NCBI GenBank assembly: GCA_010671965.1 | Contig: JAAHIC010000311.1 | Span: 1-5,940 of the forward strand | Direction: 5' to 3' | Source of the DNA: Leptolyngbya sp. SIO4C5 | Lineage (GTDB): Bacteria > Cyanobacteriota > Cyanobacteriia > Phormidesmidales > Phormidesmidaceae | Length of the DNA stretch: 5,940 nucleotides | In this document: positions 5,447-5,940 of the stretch, one piece after another | Position numbering within the stretch: the stretch's first letter is position 1 | How the letters are laid out: the number at the start of each line of letters is the position of its first letter | Notes under the pieces: model-generated | Database searches by the model: none | What the model was told of the DNA's origin: nothing | Seen by the model: only the letters and a program-made list of their open reading frames with translations | Program-made: the position numbers and the translations under genes

Positions 5447-5940
5447 ATGTCGTCATCACCACGCTCGCCGCGCGATCGCACGGCAACTCAAGCGGCTACC
5501 CACCAGCCGTTATCTGATCTGAGATTGTCTGGTCATAGGTATGCTGTGTCCCGCCGAACGGCGCTTCTGCTGGCGGTCGGAATTGGAGTGATGGGGGCTC
5601 TCTCAGCCTGTAGCTCTGGCACGACACCCAGTGCCGATGCTGGAACCTCGTCTGAAACGCCAGCTCCAGCCGAGAAGGTGGAACTGACGCTGGTGTCGTA
5701 TGCCGTGACTCAAGCGGCTTATGAGCAAATCATTCCCCAGTTTGTTGAGCAGTGGCAGGACGAGACCGGGCAAGACGTTGTATTCAACCAAAGCTATGGT
5801 GGCTCAGGCTCTCAAACGCGGGCCGTATTAGATGGTCTGGAGGCTGATGTTGTGGCGCTGGCCTTGGCTCTAGACACGCAAAAGCTGGAAGAGGGTGGCT
5901 TAATTGAGCCTGGCTGGGGGCTTCTTGCTCCCAGCCAGGA
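5447..5940 (+). CDS. sbpA: Sulfate-binding lipoprotein SbpA, N-terminal part (cut by window end)
   Basis: The first 164 residues of a substrate-binding protein for the sulfate ABC importer; the family is about 340-350 residues, so roughly half is present. The mature domain begins VELTLVSYAVTQAAYEQIIP, and SYGGSGSQTRAV (116-127) with ADVVALALALD (133-143) is the hallmark ligand-binding region of the sulfate-binding family. The signal region has a lipobox LSAC with Cys55 preceded by a hydrophobic stretch (39-54), so the protein is probably lipid-anchored on the periplasmic side. The ATG at 5447 has GGAGG (5436-5440) six nt upstream and is the clear start. The region before the hydrophobic stretch is unusually long (36 residues), and SRRTALLL (35-42) resembles a twin-arginine motif. 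It faces cysA across a shared control region; cysT/cysW probably follow beyond the window. A thiosulfate or related oxyanion ligand is possible. Confidence 0.93.
   Translation, partial: MSSSPRSPRDRTATQAATHQPLSDLRLSGHRYAVSRRTALLLAVGIGVMGALSACSSGTTPSADAGTSSETPAPAEKVELTLVSYAVTQAAYEQIIPQFVEQWQDETGQDVVFNQSYGGSGSQTRAVLDGLEADVVALALALDTQKLEEGGLIEPGWGLLAPSQ

Noticed and set aside
5603..5791. Minus-strand 62-codon frame inside sbpA
   Set aside because: Opposite the signal and mature region of sbpA; composition mirrors the real gene.
1..5940. CRISPR array, tRNA or rRNA genes
   Set aside because: No regularly spaced repeats, cloverleaf-like segments or rRNA-like stretches were seen on either strand.

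Overview
This is cyanobacterial chromosome. The octamer GCGATCGC (HIP1, the repeat over-represented in many cyanobacteria) occurs 11 times in 5.9 kb, starting at 81, 340, 1123, 1154, 1718, 3434, 4123, 4469, 4827, 5271 and 5472. The recognisable genes fit this: an Mrp/NdhD5-like antiporter subunit and a CysA/SbpA sulfate-uptake pair. Genus cannot be read from the window.

Left third (1-1543) is a gene graveyard read on the minus strand. Its one intact gene is a 120-residue Imm30-like immunity protein (32-394). Just upstream, in the same frame, lies the C-terminal domain of a polymorphic-toxin-like protein (443-814), cut by a TGA and probably a second stop. Farther upstream are an 82-codon fragment resembling the end of a cyanobacterial TIR-domain protein (1136-1384) and a short C-terminal-looking tail (1397-1474). 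Between the toxin and TIR remnants sit a 12-bp direct repeat and a strong 15-bp hairpin, with no convincing gene. The stops have the look of single C-to-T or G-to-A changes, as expected of decay.

Middle (1619-4015, plus strand) holds two full-length genes. The first is a MrpD/NdhD5-type proton-channel subunit that appears without the other Mrp subunits nearby. The second is a YgfF-like short-chain dehydrogenase/reductase. Between them is a C-terminal scrap of a SnoaL/NTF2-like protein, a sign that this stretch has also been rearranged.

Right third (4179-5940) is sulfate import. cysA (minus strand) and sbpA (plus strand, cut by the window edge) diverge from a shared ~236-bp region with a plausible promoter on each strand. 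SbpA would capture sulfate outside the cytoplasmic membrane and CysA would power import through CysT/CysW permeases, which are not in this window.

I found no convincing undescribed system. The most interesting items are the immunity gene outliving its toxin, the orphan antiporter subunit, the unexplained hairpin/repeat block, and a possible twin-arginine signal on SbpA.
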